The position numbers and the translations under genes were made by a program. From NCBI RefSeq assembly GCF_015712065.1, contig NZ_JACFYZ010000004.1:310001-374000 (forward strand): a stretch of DNA of 64,000 nt, read 5' to 3'. The notes beneath the pieces are model-generated. The model did no database searches. It saw only the letters and a program-made list of their open reading frames with translations, and was not told the origin of the DNA. Positions 32,808-41,261 of the stretch are shown piece after piece; the first letter of the stretch is position 1; each line of letters starts with the position of its first letter. This DNA is from Ectopseudomonas chengduensis. Its GTDB lineage: Bacteria; Pseudomonadota; Gammaproteobacteria; Pseudomonadales; Pseudomonadaceae.

Positions 32808-33374
32808 CTACTTACTAAGCCTTGCAATCACATCTTCTGATGACATGACCTCAGCATATTCGGCGCCCAGTATGGCCAGGGTCAGCTCGTATATGGTCGA
32901 GGCTTCCCAGCGGGTTCCACCTGGCCCTGTTACAGGTACGGCAGTCGTGGCATCTGACGGGAGGATGATGCTGTACCCGAGCGCTTTGCCTGCGCGGATG
33001 GTGGCATCCATGCTGTTGTGAATCACAACGCCCGTCAGTACGATGCGATTTGCGTTCATTCCCTTCAGCGTGGCATCCAACTGGGTGCCTATGAACGCGC
33101 AGTTTTCATGCTTGATGATGACGGCTTCGTCTTCTATCGGCGCGACTTCCCGTTTGATGCCATTCCAGGGGCCGTGAAGGTAATAGCTGGAGGTGGGCGT
33201 CTTTTCATCGTGCTTTACGTGAAGGACGGGCCAGCCATTCGAGCGCCAGAATTGCAGGAGGCGTCGGATGACGGCCAGGTAATCGGGATGACTTTTGTCA
33301 TTCCAGACGGGCTGATCGATGGCGTCCTGAACGTCGAGGATGATCAAGGGGATTGGGCTGGGTGTGTCCGGCAT
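32808..33374 (-). CDS. Isochorismatase-family protein with Cys-to-Ser change
   Basis: A 188-residue cysteine-hydrolase-fold protein. The family triad is Asp-Lys-Cys. Asp14 (IILDVQDAID) and Lys88 (VIIKHENCAF) are present, but the nucleophile position in TGVVIHNSMDATIRAG is Ser121. A cis-peptide turn before it (GVVIH) is kept. Ser may still act in some members, or the protein may be a non-classical enzyme as in phenazine-type isochorismatases. The gene lies alone between two identical 29-base direct repeats. The substrate is unknown. Confidence 0.82.
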   Translation of the reverse strand: MPDTPSPIPLIILDVQDAIDQPVWNDKSHPDYLAVIRRLLQFWRSNGWPVLHVKHDEKTPTSSYYLHGPWNGIKREVAPIEDEAVIIKHENCAFIGTQLDATLKGMNANRIVLTGVVIHNSMDATIRAGKALGYSIILPSDATTAVPVTGPGGTRWEASTIYELTLAILGAEYAEVMSSEDVIARLSK

Positions 33375-33470
33375 TTGGTGTCGTCTCCTTACGATGAAGG
33401 GGCAGTGTGCTGCAGTGTTTTTCTATCAACAACCATGGCAGCTCGATAGCTTCAGCGTTGCCGGCAGGCG

Positions 33471-33499
33471 TAGGGTGGATGACGCTTTTTTCATCCACC
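33471..33499. repeat. Direct repeat B next to isochorismatase gene
   Basis: Identical over 29 bases to repeat A at 32762 and in the same orientation; the following 30 bases are about 80% alike by eye. The two copies bracket a 680-base segment that holds only the isochorismatase-like gene and its promoter. Confidence 0.9.
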
Positions 33500-33565
33500 A
33501 CCAGCGATTGTCCGGCTACTCGCTACTGAGTGAACTCGCCGCAGATGTGGTGACTTGAATACCGG

Positions 33566-34161
33566 TTCCGCCCTTACGGCGGGTCACTTCTGGCAAACGC
33601 CCCAGAAGTAACCAAGAGGTCTTGCCCCTACCATCCGGCCCGACTTCGTCGGGTTCCCTCGCTCCATCGTCGTTCCAAGGGCCCGACCGGATGCGGCCCA
33701 CCGACGAAGGGCCATCCCTGGCCCATCGCGGCTCTCGCGGCATCCATGCCGCTCAACCCCTTACACAACGATTCCACTCGGCCTCCTGACGGTGCGTCTG
33801 ACGTCGTCTGTGAGATCGGCGATCCAGCACCAAACAGAGCGAGAGCATTGCGGCTTGGCCGCAATGCTCTCGCTCTAAGCTCTGCTTTTGCTTTTTTGCT
33901 CTGCCTTCCACAAAACGTTCAAACGCCGCGAGCCCCGAATCCCGTCAGGAGGCCGAGCGGAGGTGCTGTGGAGAGGGGCGTTTGGCATGGATGCCAAACG
34001 AGGAACGATGGGCCAGGGATGGCCCTCCGTGACGACCCTCGGAACAGCGCCGGAGCGAGGGGAGTTGAGCGCAGCGAAACCCGGATGCCGGGCGCGCTTT
34101 CTCTTTGGTTACTTTCTCTTTCGCGCGAGCAAAGAGAAAGTGACTCGCCGTAAGGGCGAAA
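33566..34161. repeat. Large imperfect palindrome, about 600 bp
   Basis: Two arms of about 280 bases in head-to-head orientation. The outermost parts, CGCCCTTACGGCGGGTCAC at 33569 and its counterpart GTGACTCGCCGTAAGGGCG ending at 34158, are inverted copies. The arms share GTCAGGAGGCCGAG, CATGGATGCC and GATGGGCCAGGGATGGCCCT. The centre is a perfect 19-bp hairpin (33836-33854 with 33858-33876) with a 3-base loop TTG. Open frames in both arms translate to similar low-quality proteins and I do not count them as genes. This covers most of the 839-base gene-free gap. Confidence 0.85.
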
Positions 34162-34213
34162 AGGGGCATGGGTGGCGGCGGTAAATCGTAGTCTGTCCCC
34201 GATTGTTCTTAGG

Positions 34214-35770
34214 TTATACCTTGAGGATTTCAGTTATTTTCTTAATGATGGGTTCAAAATCTGCTTTGTGGCTTCTTGTAATGTGTAGCGAGAAGTTGTT
34301 AAGACATAGATCTCTGTTTAGCCCGACAAGTTTACCTATTTCGTAGAATTCATTGTGTTTTCCCGCTTTCTCTCCGGCTTCGAGAATGTCGGATAAATTG
34401 TCAGGAGATATATTCAGGTTTTCTGCTAGGGCGTGGATGCTTTCCTTAGACTTTTGCAGTATCCATGCTTCGGGCCAAGTGTTGCCCGGTAGGTAAACTA
34501 TGTGCTTGTTAAACCACTCTTCAAATTTTTCGTCAGGCTTCTGTGATGTGTTTTTTGTGTGATTCCTGTTGTTGTTCTCTAGGGCTTTCTGGTCGGCATC
34601 GAATAATATTAAGGTTTTCTTTTTTGTTTTTCTATTGTATAGAGCTGCTAGTTGGACGCATAAGGCTGTCGCTGAGCCAATTGTCTCTATGTTACAGCGA
34701 GCGCGTATTTCCGCAGGTATAGCGTGAGTTATAAGAGAGTTTGCTACGTCGTCCTCCACAAAGATATCTAGCTCTTGATGGTTTTCGGCGCTAAGTTTAT
34801 GGAATGCAAATTCAGGTGATATGCCCTGAGTGACAAGGGTTTTGTTATTTATTCGCTCAATGAAGAGACGTGCCTCTTCAGGTAAGCATTCAAATATTTC
34901 TTTTGAGTGAGTTGTGCAAACTATCTGTGCCTTCTTTTCTAGGCAAAGCTCTTTTAGTTTTGAGATAAATCTTTTTTGAGCTTCTACATGTAGTCCCAGC
35001 TCAATTTCATCTATGACAAATAGTGTGCCAGGTGGGCATGAGTGTACGGTTGTGAAAATTTCAAAGAGAGCATTTTCGCCTGCTCCCATGTTGAATCCGG
35101 AATAGGTTATTTCATTTGTTTTAGCTATAGGTAGTCTATATTTTGTGTGGCGTGCAATTTTAAAAGAGTCGTAGCTTTTTCTTAAGATATAGCCGACAGA
35201 GTCTTTTACTTTGTCTTCCCAGCCCTTGAGTTCGGAATCTTTGAAGTATCTGTTGTAGCTTTTTGATTGGCTTTTCTCGCTGTGAGGGACTATTCGGCCT
35301 ATTCCAATGAAAACTACGTTTCTATTAACCCGTAGAGCGTAGTCATTCCATTTTCCACCCTTTGTCTTAGATCTTTTTTGGTAGGCAAGGCCTACGCCCT
35401 CTGGAACCACCTTTGTTGGTGTCCAATTGTTGTGAAAAATGCCGTAGAAAATTTCGATTCCTTGCGGCGGAATTTCCTCTTTGTGCTGTATGAAGAAATC
35501 TGCGTAGGTGTAGTAGTTTCTAGTCTTGCCTGGGATAGAGAATTTACTTTCGTTATGAAAAGCGCAGCAGGCTAGGGCAAGGATTGTTGATTTTCCAGAG
35601 CCGTTCTTTCCCGCAATAGCTGTTATTGGGTAGCTAATTTGGATTAGTAACTCTGATAGGGCGCGAATAGAACCTTTGGAAATAGAGATACTCTTCAGGT
35701 TTGCGCATGAATTATCATTCTGGAACCATTTTCTAAGATCTTTATCTAGCTGGCTTTCACGATATTTCAT
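34214..35770 (-). CDS. OLD-family-like ATPase with TOPRIM-type domain
   Basis: A 518-residue protein, strikingly AT-rich against its neighbours. N-terminal ABC-like ATPase: Walker A AGKNGSGKST (53-62), signature-like GFNMGAGENALFEIF (225-239), Walker B LFVIDEIELGLH (250-261), switch His in TTHSKEIF (286-293). C-terminal part: FVEDDVA with Glu339 and LILFDADQKA with Asp391 and Asp393, the acidic pattern of a TOPRIM nuclease. The order fits OLD-family ATP-dependent endonucleases, several of which defend against phages. No partner gene is adjacent, as in stand-alone class 1 OLD. The ATG has only AGAGAA upstream and sits 15 bases behind the nrdB terminator. Transfer is likely. Confidence 0.82.
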   Translation of the reverse strand: MKYRESQLDKDLRKWFQNDNSCANLKSISISKGSIRALSELLIQISYPITAIAGKNGSGKSTILALACCAFHNESKFSIPGKTRNYYTYADFFIQHKEEIPPQGIEIFYGIFHNNWTPTKVVPEGVGLAYQKRSKTKGGKWNDYALRVNRNVVFIGIGRIVPHSEKSQSKSYNRYFKDSELKGWEDKVKDSVGYILRKSYDSFKIARHTKYRLPIAKTNEITYSGFNMGAGENALFEIFTTVHSCPPGTLFVIDEIELGLHVEAQKRFISKLKELCLEKKAQIVCTTHSKEIFECLPEEARLFIERINNKTLVTQGISPEFAFHKLSAENHQELDIFVEDDVANSLITHAIPAEIRARCNIETIGSATALCVQLAALYNRKTKKKTLILFDADQKALENNNRNHTKNTSQKPDEKFEEWFNKHIVYLPGNTWPEAWILQKSKESIHALAENLNISPDNLSDILEAGEKAGKHNEFYEIGKLVGLNRDLCLNNFSLHITRSHKADFEPIIKKITEILKV

Positions 35771-35784
35771 ATTATTTTCTCTAT

Positions 35785-35809
35785 AAAAAACCCCGCACTA
35801 GGCGAGGTT
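35785..35809 (-). terminator. Terminator after nrdB
   Basis: Arms AACCCCGC (35789-35796) and GCGAGGTT (35802-35809) pair with one mismatch; on the minus strand six T follow. It lies 71 bases beyond the nrdB stop. The OLD-like gene starts 15 bases further on. Confidence 0.8.
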
Positions 35810-35879
35810 CTTTATTTTCGTTTTAACCCCAACATCCCTGGCAGGTGTAGGGTCAATCTACTCTGATGTCAGCGAGCCA

Positions 35880-37130
35880 TCAATCCCAGCTCAACGCCCC
35901 ACCAGTCTGATACTCGATCACGCGGGTCTCGAAGAAGTTCTTCTCCTTCTTCAGGTCCATGATCTCGCTCATCCACGGGAACGGGTTGGTAGTACCTGGG
36001 TACTCTTCCTTCAGACCGATCTGGGTCAGGCGGCGGTTGGCGATGAATTTGAGGTAGTCCTCCATCATCGCGGCGTTCATGCCCAGTACGCCGCGCGGCA
36101 TGGTGTCACGCGCGTATTCGATCTCCAGCTGGGTGCCCTGCAGGATCATCTGGGTCGCTTCGTCCTTCATCTGGGCATCCCACAGGTGCGGGTTCTCGAT
36201 CTTGATCTGGTTGATCACGTCGATGCCGAAGTTCAGGTGCATGGACTCGTCACGCAGGATGTACTGGAACTGCTCGGCGGTGCCGGTCATCTTGTTGCGG
36301 CGGCCCATGGAGAGGATTTGGGTGAAGCCGCAGTAGAAGAAGATGCCTTCCAGTACGCAGTAGTAGGCGATCAGGTTGCGCAGGAACTGGCGGTCGGTTT
36401 CCGGGGTGCCGGTTTCGAACTTGGGATCGGAGATCGAACGGGTGTACTTGAGGCCCCAGGAGGCTTTCTTCGCGACGCTCGGGATCTCGTGGTACATGTT
36501 GAAGATCTCGCCTTCATCCATGCCCAGCGACTCGATGCAGTACTGGTAGGCGTGGGTGTGGATCGCTTCCTCGAAGGCCTGGCGCAGGATGTACTGACGG
36601 CACTCGGGGTTGGTGATCAGGCGGTACACGGCCAGTACCAGGTTGTTGGCAACCAGGCTGTCGGCGGTGGAGAAGAAGCCGAGGTTGCGCATGACGATGC
36701 GGCGCTCGTCTTCGCTGAGACCGTCTGTGGATTTCCACAGGGCGATGTCGGCGTTCATGTTCACTTCCTGCGGCATCCAGTGGTTGGCGCAACCATCCAG
36801 ATACTTCTGCCAGGCCCAGTCGTACTTGAAGGGTACGAGCTGGTTGAGGTCGGCGCGGGCGTTGATCATCTGCTTGTCGCCGACCTGTACGCGCGCGGAG
36901 GCGCCTTCGAGGTCGTCCAGGCCTTCCTGGATGTCGAGGTCGTTCAGGGCTTTCTTGGCGCGGGCGACGGCGTCGGAGTCGTTGGCGTCGACGGCGCGGG
37001 CCTGCTCGACCGAGCCGGCAGCTTCGCTGTCGAGCTTGTCGAAATTGGTGCCGGCGCTTTGTGCGTTGGCGTTGCTTGCGGCGGCTGCTTCTGCGCCGTC
37101 TTCCTTGTCGAATTCATCCCAGCTCAGCAT
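35880..37130 (-). CDS. nrdB: Ribonucleotide reductase class Ia, beta subunit
   Basis: A 416-residue NrdB, the radical-holding subunit that works with NrdA to make deoxyribonucleotides under aerobic conditions. Iron ligands and surroundings are clear: [42 protein letters not shown]. The Tyr site lies in the expected helix. The first 40 residues are an Ala/Asp-rich extension ([17 protein letters not shown]), usual in pseudomonads. It is downstream of nrdA on the same strand but 462 bases away, and has its own LexA-like box at 37169, so separate control is likely. Confidence 0.96.
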   Translation of the reverse strand: MLSWDEFDKEDGAEAAAASNANAQSAGTNFDKLDSEAAGSVEQARAVDANDSDAVARAKKALNDLDIQEGLDDLEGASARVQVGDKQMINARADLNQLVPFKYDWAWQKYLDGCANHWMPQEVNMNADIALWKSTDGLSEDERRIVMRNLGFFSTADSLVANNLVLAVYRLITNPECRQYILRQAFEEAIHTHAYQYCIESLGMDEGEIFNMYHEIPSVAKKASWGLKYTRSISDPKFETGTPETDRQFLRNLIAYYCVLEGIFFYCGFTQILSMGRRNKMTGTAEQFQYILRDESMHLNFGIDVINQIKIENPHLWDAQMKDEATQMILQGTQLEIEYARDTMPRGVLGMNAAMMEDYLKFIANRRLTQIGLKEEYPGTTNPFPWMSEIMDLKKEKNFFETRVIEYQTGGALSWD

Positions 37131-37168
37131 GGCTTGGCTCCTGCGTGAGGGCCGGCGAATAAACCGGC

Positions 37169-37184
37169 CTGTATGGATATACAG
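37169..37184. promoter_or_regulatory. LexA (SOS) box upstream of nrdB
   Basis: CTGTATGGATATACAG is a near-perfect palindrome of the CTG-N10-CAG type bound by gamma-proteobacterial LexA. It ends 38 bases before the nrdB start codon, a position where a repressor would block transcription. No other SOS-type gene is adjacent. Confidence 0.7.
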
Positions 37185-37324
37185 ATAATTTGAATTATGT
37201 TCCGTTGCGTGATGCGCGCAAGGGTAAACGGGTACCGCTGGTCAGCAGGCGGTGGATTGCTGGCTGACCGTTGCCCCTCGACCCGGAGGAGGAGGGGCGG
37301 GAATTTGGTGGGGAGGAGGGCTCT

Positions 37325-37371
37325 GTAGGAGCGGATTTATCCGCGAGCTTCGCGGCTGAAGCCGCTCCTAC
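37325..37371. repeat. REP pair between nrdB and nrdA
   Basis: GTAGGAGCGG at 37325 and CCGCTCCTAC ending at 37371 form an inverted pair with GCGGCTGAAGCC inside. The nrdB-nrdA gap (462 bases) holds this, the LexA box and a C/T-rich stretch (CTCCCTCTCCCTAACCCTC) near 37386; I see no gene in it. Confidence 0.8.
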
Positions 37372-37592
37372 AAAAAGCCTTCCTTCTCCCTCTCCCTAAC
37401 CCTCTCCCGCAAGCAGGAGAGGGGACTGATCAGTGTGTTGCTCTAGCTTTTTATCCAACCCTTCGAGCGTGCAGCTGAGCGAGTAGTCGCAAGGCACCTG
37501 CTGGAGTGGAGCCCCTGAGCGTACGCATGTACGTGATGGGGGCCGCTCTAGCAGGTAACGCCGCGAATGCCGCTCAGATCCACGCGAAAGCC

Positions 37593-40499
37593 TTATTGGC
37601 AAGCCTCGCAGTCGGGTTCGTCGATGGCGCAGGCTTTTGGTACGGGCGCCGGAGCCGGAGCTGCCTGCTGGGCAGGAGCCTGGGCCTTGGCCGAGAAGCC
37701 TTCATCGCCACCAGCGGAAACTGCGTTGAGCTTGCCGGTGTTGATGGTGGACTTCTCGGTGCTGGTGGCGGCCAGGGCACGGAGGTAGTAGGTGGTTTTC
37801 AGACCACGGTACCAGGCCATGCGGTAGGTCACGTCCAGCTTCTTGCCCGAGGCGCCGGCGATGTACAGGTTCAGCGACTGAGCCTGGTCGATCCATTTCT
37901 GGCGACGGCTGGCAGCGTCGACGATCCACTTGGTTTCCACTTCGAACGCGGTGGCGTACAGGTCTTTCAGATCCTGCGGGATGCGCTCGATCTGCTGCAC
38001 GGAACCGTCGTAGTACTTCAGGTCGTTGACCATGACGCTGTCCCACAGGCCGCGGTTCTTCAGGTCGCGTACCAGGTAGGGGTTGATCACGGTGAATTCG
38101 CCGGAGAGGTTCGATTTCACGTACAGGTTCTGGTAGGTCGGCTCGATGGACTGCGACACGCCAATGATGTTGGAGATGGTCGCGGTCGGCGCGATGGCCA
38201 TGATGTTCGAGTTACGAATGCCTTTCTTCACGCGCTCGCGGATCGGTGCCCAGTCCAGCGACTCGGACAGGTCGACGTCGATGTACTTCTGGCCACGGGC
38301 CTCGATCAGGATCTGCTGCGAATCCAGCGGCAGGATGCCTTTGCTCCACAGCGAGCCTTCGAAGGTGCTGTAGGCGCCGCGCTCTTCGGCCAGGTCACAG
38401 GAAGCCTGGATGGCGTAGTAGCTGATGGCTTCCATCGACTTGTCGGCGAACTCGACGGCGGCGTCGGAGCCGTAGGCGATGTGCTGCAGGTACAGGGCGT
38501 CCTGGAAGCCCATCAGGCCGAGGCCGACCGGACGGTGCTTGAAGTTGGAGTTACGTGCCTGGTCGACGCTGTAGTAGTTGATGTCGATGACGTTATCGAG
38601 CATGCGCACAGCGGTCTTCACGGTGCGGCCGAGTTTCTCGATGTCCAGCTTGCCGTCGACGATGTGGTTGACCAGGTTGACCGAACCCAGGTTGCAGACG
38701 GCGATCTCGTCCTTGTTGGTGTTCAGGGTGATCTCGGTGCACAGGTTGGAGCTGTGTACCACGCCCACGTGCTGCTGCGGGCTGCGCAGGTTGCACGGGT
38801 CCTTGAAGGTCAGCCATGGGTGGCCGGTCTCGAACAGCATCGAGAGCATCTTGCGCCACAGGTCCTTGGCCTGGATGGTCTTGTACAGCTTGATCTTGCC
38901 GTACTCGATCAGGGCTTCGTAGTACTCGTAGCGCTCTTCGAAGGCCTTGCCGGTCAGGTCGTGCAGATCCGGTACTTCGGACGGGCTGAACAGGGTCCAC
39001 TTGCCGTCTTCGAAGACGCGCTTCATGAACAGATCCGGAATCCAGTTGGCGGTGTTCATGTCGTGGGTACGACGACGGTCGTCACCAGTGTTCTTGCGCA
39101 GCTCGAGGAATTCCTCGATGTCCATGTGCCAGGTTTCCAGGTAGGCGCAGACCGCGCCCTTGCGCTTGCCGCCCTGGTTGACCGCCACAGCGGTGTCGTT
39201 GACCACTTTGAGGAAGGGCACGACGCCCTGGGATTTGCCGTTGGTGCCCTTGATGTAGGAGCCCAGCGCGCGCACCGGGGTCCAGTCGTTACCCAGACCG
39301 CCGGCGAATTTCGACAGCATGGCGTTGTCGTGGATGGCGCCGTAGATGCCCGACAGGTCGTCCGGCACGGTGGTCAGGTAGCAGGAGGACAGCTGCGGAC
39401 GCAGGGTGCCGGCGTTGAACAGGGTCGGGGTGGACGCCATGTAATCGAACGAGGACAGCAGGTTGTAGAACTCGATGGCGCGGTCTTCGCGGTTCTTCGG
39501 CTCTTCGATGGCCAGGCCCATGGCCACGCGCATGAAGAACACCTGCGGCAGTTCGAAACGGATGCCGTCCTTGTGGATGAAGTAACGGTCGTACAGGGTC
39601 TGCAGGCCGAGGTAGGTGAACTGCTGGTCACGCTCGTGGTTCAGCGCCTTGCCCAGCTTCTCCAGGTCGTACTCTTTGAGTTTCGGGTCGAGCAGCTCGA
39701 ACTCGGCGCCCTTTTCCACGTAGGCCGGCAGGGCCTTGGCGTACAGGTCGGCCATCTCGTGGTGAGTGGCGCTGGCGGTGATGTTGAGGAAGCTCAGGGC
39801 TTCGGCGCGGATGTTGTCCATCAGCAGGCGAGCGGTGACGTAGCTGTAGTTCGGCTCACGCTCGACCAGGGTGCGGGCGGTCATCACCAGGGCGGTGTTG
39901 ACGTCTTTCTCGGCCACGCCGTCGTACAGGTTCTTCAGGGTTTCGCGCTCGATCAGCGAACCATCGACTTCGGCCAGGCCTTCGCAGGCTTCGCGGATGA
40001 TGGTCTGCAGGCGGCCCATGTCCAGCGGCTGCATTTCACCGCCAGCGGTGGTGATGCGGATGCTCGGGTGCGGCTGGGCGATTTCGCTGCCAGCACTGGC
40101 CTTTCGCTTGTTGGCCTGGGCTTCGCGGTAGATCACGTAGTCGCGGGCGACTTTCTGCTCGCCGGCGCGCATCAGGGCCAGTTCGACCTGGTCCTGAATT
40201 TCTTCGATGTGGATGGTGCCGCCGGACGGCATGCGACGCTTGAAGGTAGCGGTGACCTGCTCGGTCAGGCGCGCGACGGTGTCATGGATACGCGACGAAG
40301 CGGCAGCGGTGCCGCCTTCTACTGCAAGGAAGGCCTTGGTGATGGCGACGGTGATCTTGTCATCGGTGTAAGGGACGACGGTGCCGTTGCGCTTGATCAC
40401 ACGCAGTTGGCCGGGCGCGGTGGCAGCCAGATCCTGAGAGGATTCAGCGGCCTGCGGCGCCACGGCCTGCGGGTTCTCGCGAGTAGTGTCGGTATGCAT
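37593..40499 (-). CDS. nrdA: Ribonucleotide reductase class Ia, alpha subunit
   Basis: A 968-residue NrdA, the catalytic subunit. Two ATP-cone domains lead: RVIKRNGTVVPYTDDKITVA (about 35-125) and a second, more diverged (about 140-235; EVDGSLIERETLKNLYDGV). The P. aeruginosa type also has a doubled cone, which affects allosteric control by dATP. The barrel follows with RPQLSSCYLTTVPDDL, CTEITLNTNKDEIAVCNLGS and ALNFKHRPVGLG-like parts (NSNFKHRPVGLGLMGFQDA). The tail DEPDCEACQ holds the redox cysteines. Start at MHTDTTREN (GGAGATCTCC upstream). NrdR-like and DnaA boxes lie in its 5' region. Confidence 0.96.
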   Translation of the reverse strand: MHTDTTRENPQAVAPQAAESSQDLAATAPGQLRVIKRNGTVVPYTDDKITVAITKAFLAVEGGTAAASSRIHDTVARLTEQVTATFKRRMPSGGTIHIEEIQDQVELALMRAGEQKVARDYVIYREAQANKRKASAGSEIAQPHPSIRITTAGGEMQPLDMGRLQTIIREACEGLAEVDGSLIERETLKNLYDGVAEKDVNTALVMTARTLVEREPNYSYVTARLLMDNIRAEALSFLNITASATHHEMADLYAKALPAYVEKGAEFELLDPKLKEYDLEKLGKALNHERDQQFTYLGLQTLYDRYFIHKDGIRFELPQVFFMRVAMGLAIEEPKNREDRAIEFYNLLSSFDYMASTPTLFNAGTLRPQLSSCYLTTVPDDLSGIYGAIHDNAMLSKFAGGLGNDWTPVRALGSYIKGTNGKSQGVVPFLKVVNDTAVAVNQGGKRKGAVCAYLETWHMDIEEFLELRKNTGDDRRRTHDMNTANWIPDLFMKRVFEDGKWTLFSPSEVPDLHDLTGKAFEERYEYYEALIEYGKIKLYKTIQAKDLWRKMLSMLFETGHPWLTFKDPCNLRSPQQHVGVVHSSNLCTEITLNTNKDEIAVCNLGSVNLVNHIVDGKLDIEKLGRTVKTAVRMLDNVIDINYYSVDQARNSNFKHRPVGLGLMGFQDALYLQHIAYGSDAAVEFADKSMEAISYYAIQASCDLAEERGAYSTFEGSLWSKGILPLDSQQILIEARGQKYIDVDLSESLDWAPIRERVKKGIRNSNIMAIAPTATISNIIGVSQSIEPTYQNLYVKSNLSGEFTVINPYLVRDLKNRGLWDSVMVNDLKYYDGSVQQIERIPQDLKDLYATAFEVETKWIVDAASRRQKWIDQAQSLNLYIAGASGKKLDVTYRMAWYRGLKTTYYLRALAATSTEKSTINTGKLNAVSAGGDEGFSAKAQAPAQQAAPAPAPVPKACAIDEPDCEACQ

Positions 40500-40699
40500 G
40501 GAGATCTCCGTGTTCTGTAATTTTTGGTTGGACGTCACGATTAGAAACCGTGCCCTGTCCGCCGTTCATTCCATTAACAACTGAACCGCACGCGGCAGCG
40601 GGGCCGGGTACGGGGTGTCGCAAGAGCGGGCAGGTTAGGCACGACTTCAAGTGCCGTCCTGGCGCATAAGTCACAGCGGGGCATTACCACACCCCGCCT

Positions 40700-40713
40700 A
40701 CTACATATAGTGG
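40700..40713. promoter_or_regulatory. NrdR-like box 1, upstream of nrdA
   Basis: ACTACATATAGTGG, an imperfect match to the NrdR consensus ACACWATATATWGTGT, about 200 bases before the nrdA start. It resembles the perfect box at 41117. The 762-base gap between nrdA and rstA has no gene that I recognise. Confidence 0.55.
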
Positions 40714-40975
40714 TCGACTGGCGGATGAGACCGCAGTCTGACCAGCTCACACGCAACGTCTGGCGTTGCTGCGCGGCTGTAACCCAGGCCAGGCCTGGGC
40801 TAGGGCGAAACGGTTAGCCGGGACACCTGGAAAACCCTGCGAAAAGGGCTTGCGCGATTCGTTCTTTTTGTGTCCGGTTTTCTGCAGTAACCCAACATCT
40901 GGTGGGTGCTGCGCGATGGGGATACAAGATAGTGCGCTGTTGGAGGCATTGCAAGGCGCTAGAAAAAGAACTGCC

Positions 40976-40984
40976 TGTGGATAA
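40976..40984. promoter_or_regulatory. DnaA box between nrdA and rstA
   Basis: TGTGGATAA is the exact reverse complement of the DnaA consensus TTATCCACA. In E. coli DnaA binds upstream of nrdAB and regulates it. A single box; a further near-match, TTATCCACG, lies at 43730. Confidence 0.5.
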
Positions 40985-41116
40985 GCTGTGAGTGCCTTGT
41001 GGGTGTTGGCAGCGTAGCCCGCGTGTTCTCTGGCTCTGGCTACCAATGACCGTTCGTCGCCCCTGGGGGAAGGATTTCAGCGAGTTGGCGAAGCTGTTCG
41101 GCGGCGCACAGACTAC

Positions 41117-41130
41117 CACTATATATAGTG
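41117..41130. promoter_or_regulatory. NrdR-like box 2, perfect palindrome
   Basis: CACTATATATAGTG is a perfect 14-base palindrome matching the NrdR core. It lies in the divergent region between nrdA (minus) and rstA (plus), 145 bases before rstA and about 600 before nrdA. Confidence 0.65.
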
Positions 41131-41261
41131 CTTTTGGCATGTGCTGTGCTTAACCCGGCGCCTGGCTTGAGCGCTGGTTTGCCGCTCGCGCCGGGACGCG
41201 CTCAGCCCCTAGAATGGCGACGGTGTTTGCGGCGCTTGCCGCTATGCGAAGGGGAATGGGT

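Noticed and set aside
33628..34184. Open frames in both arms of the palindrome (for example 33628-33864 minus and 33888-34184 plus)
   Set aside because: They encode similar low-complexity peptides only because the arms are inverted copies; no ribosome-binding site, no known domain, and the paired hairpins explain the conservation better.
37506..40520. A 1004-residue open frame on the plus strand opposite nrdA
   Set aside because: It is the antisense shadow of nrdA in GC-rich DNA; its translation is Val/Gly/Asp-rich and matches no family.
40766..40984. Possible 72-residue gene in the nrdA-rstA gap
   Set aside because: Cys- and Gly-rich random-looking translation, no ribosome-binding site, and it runs through the DnaA box.
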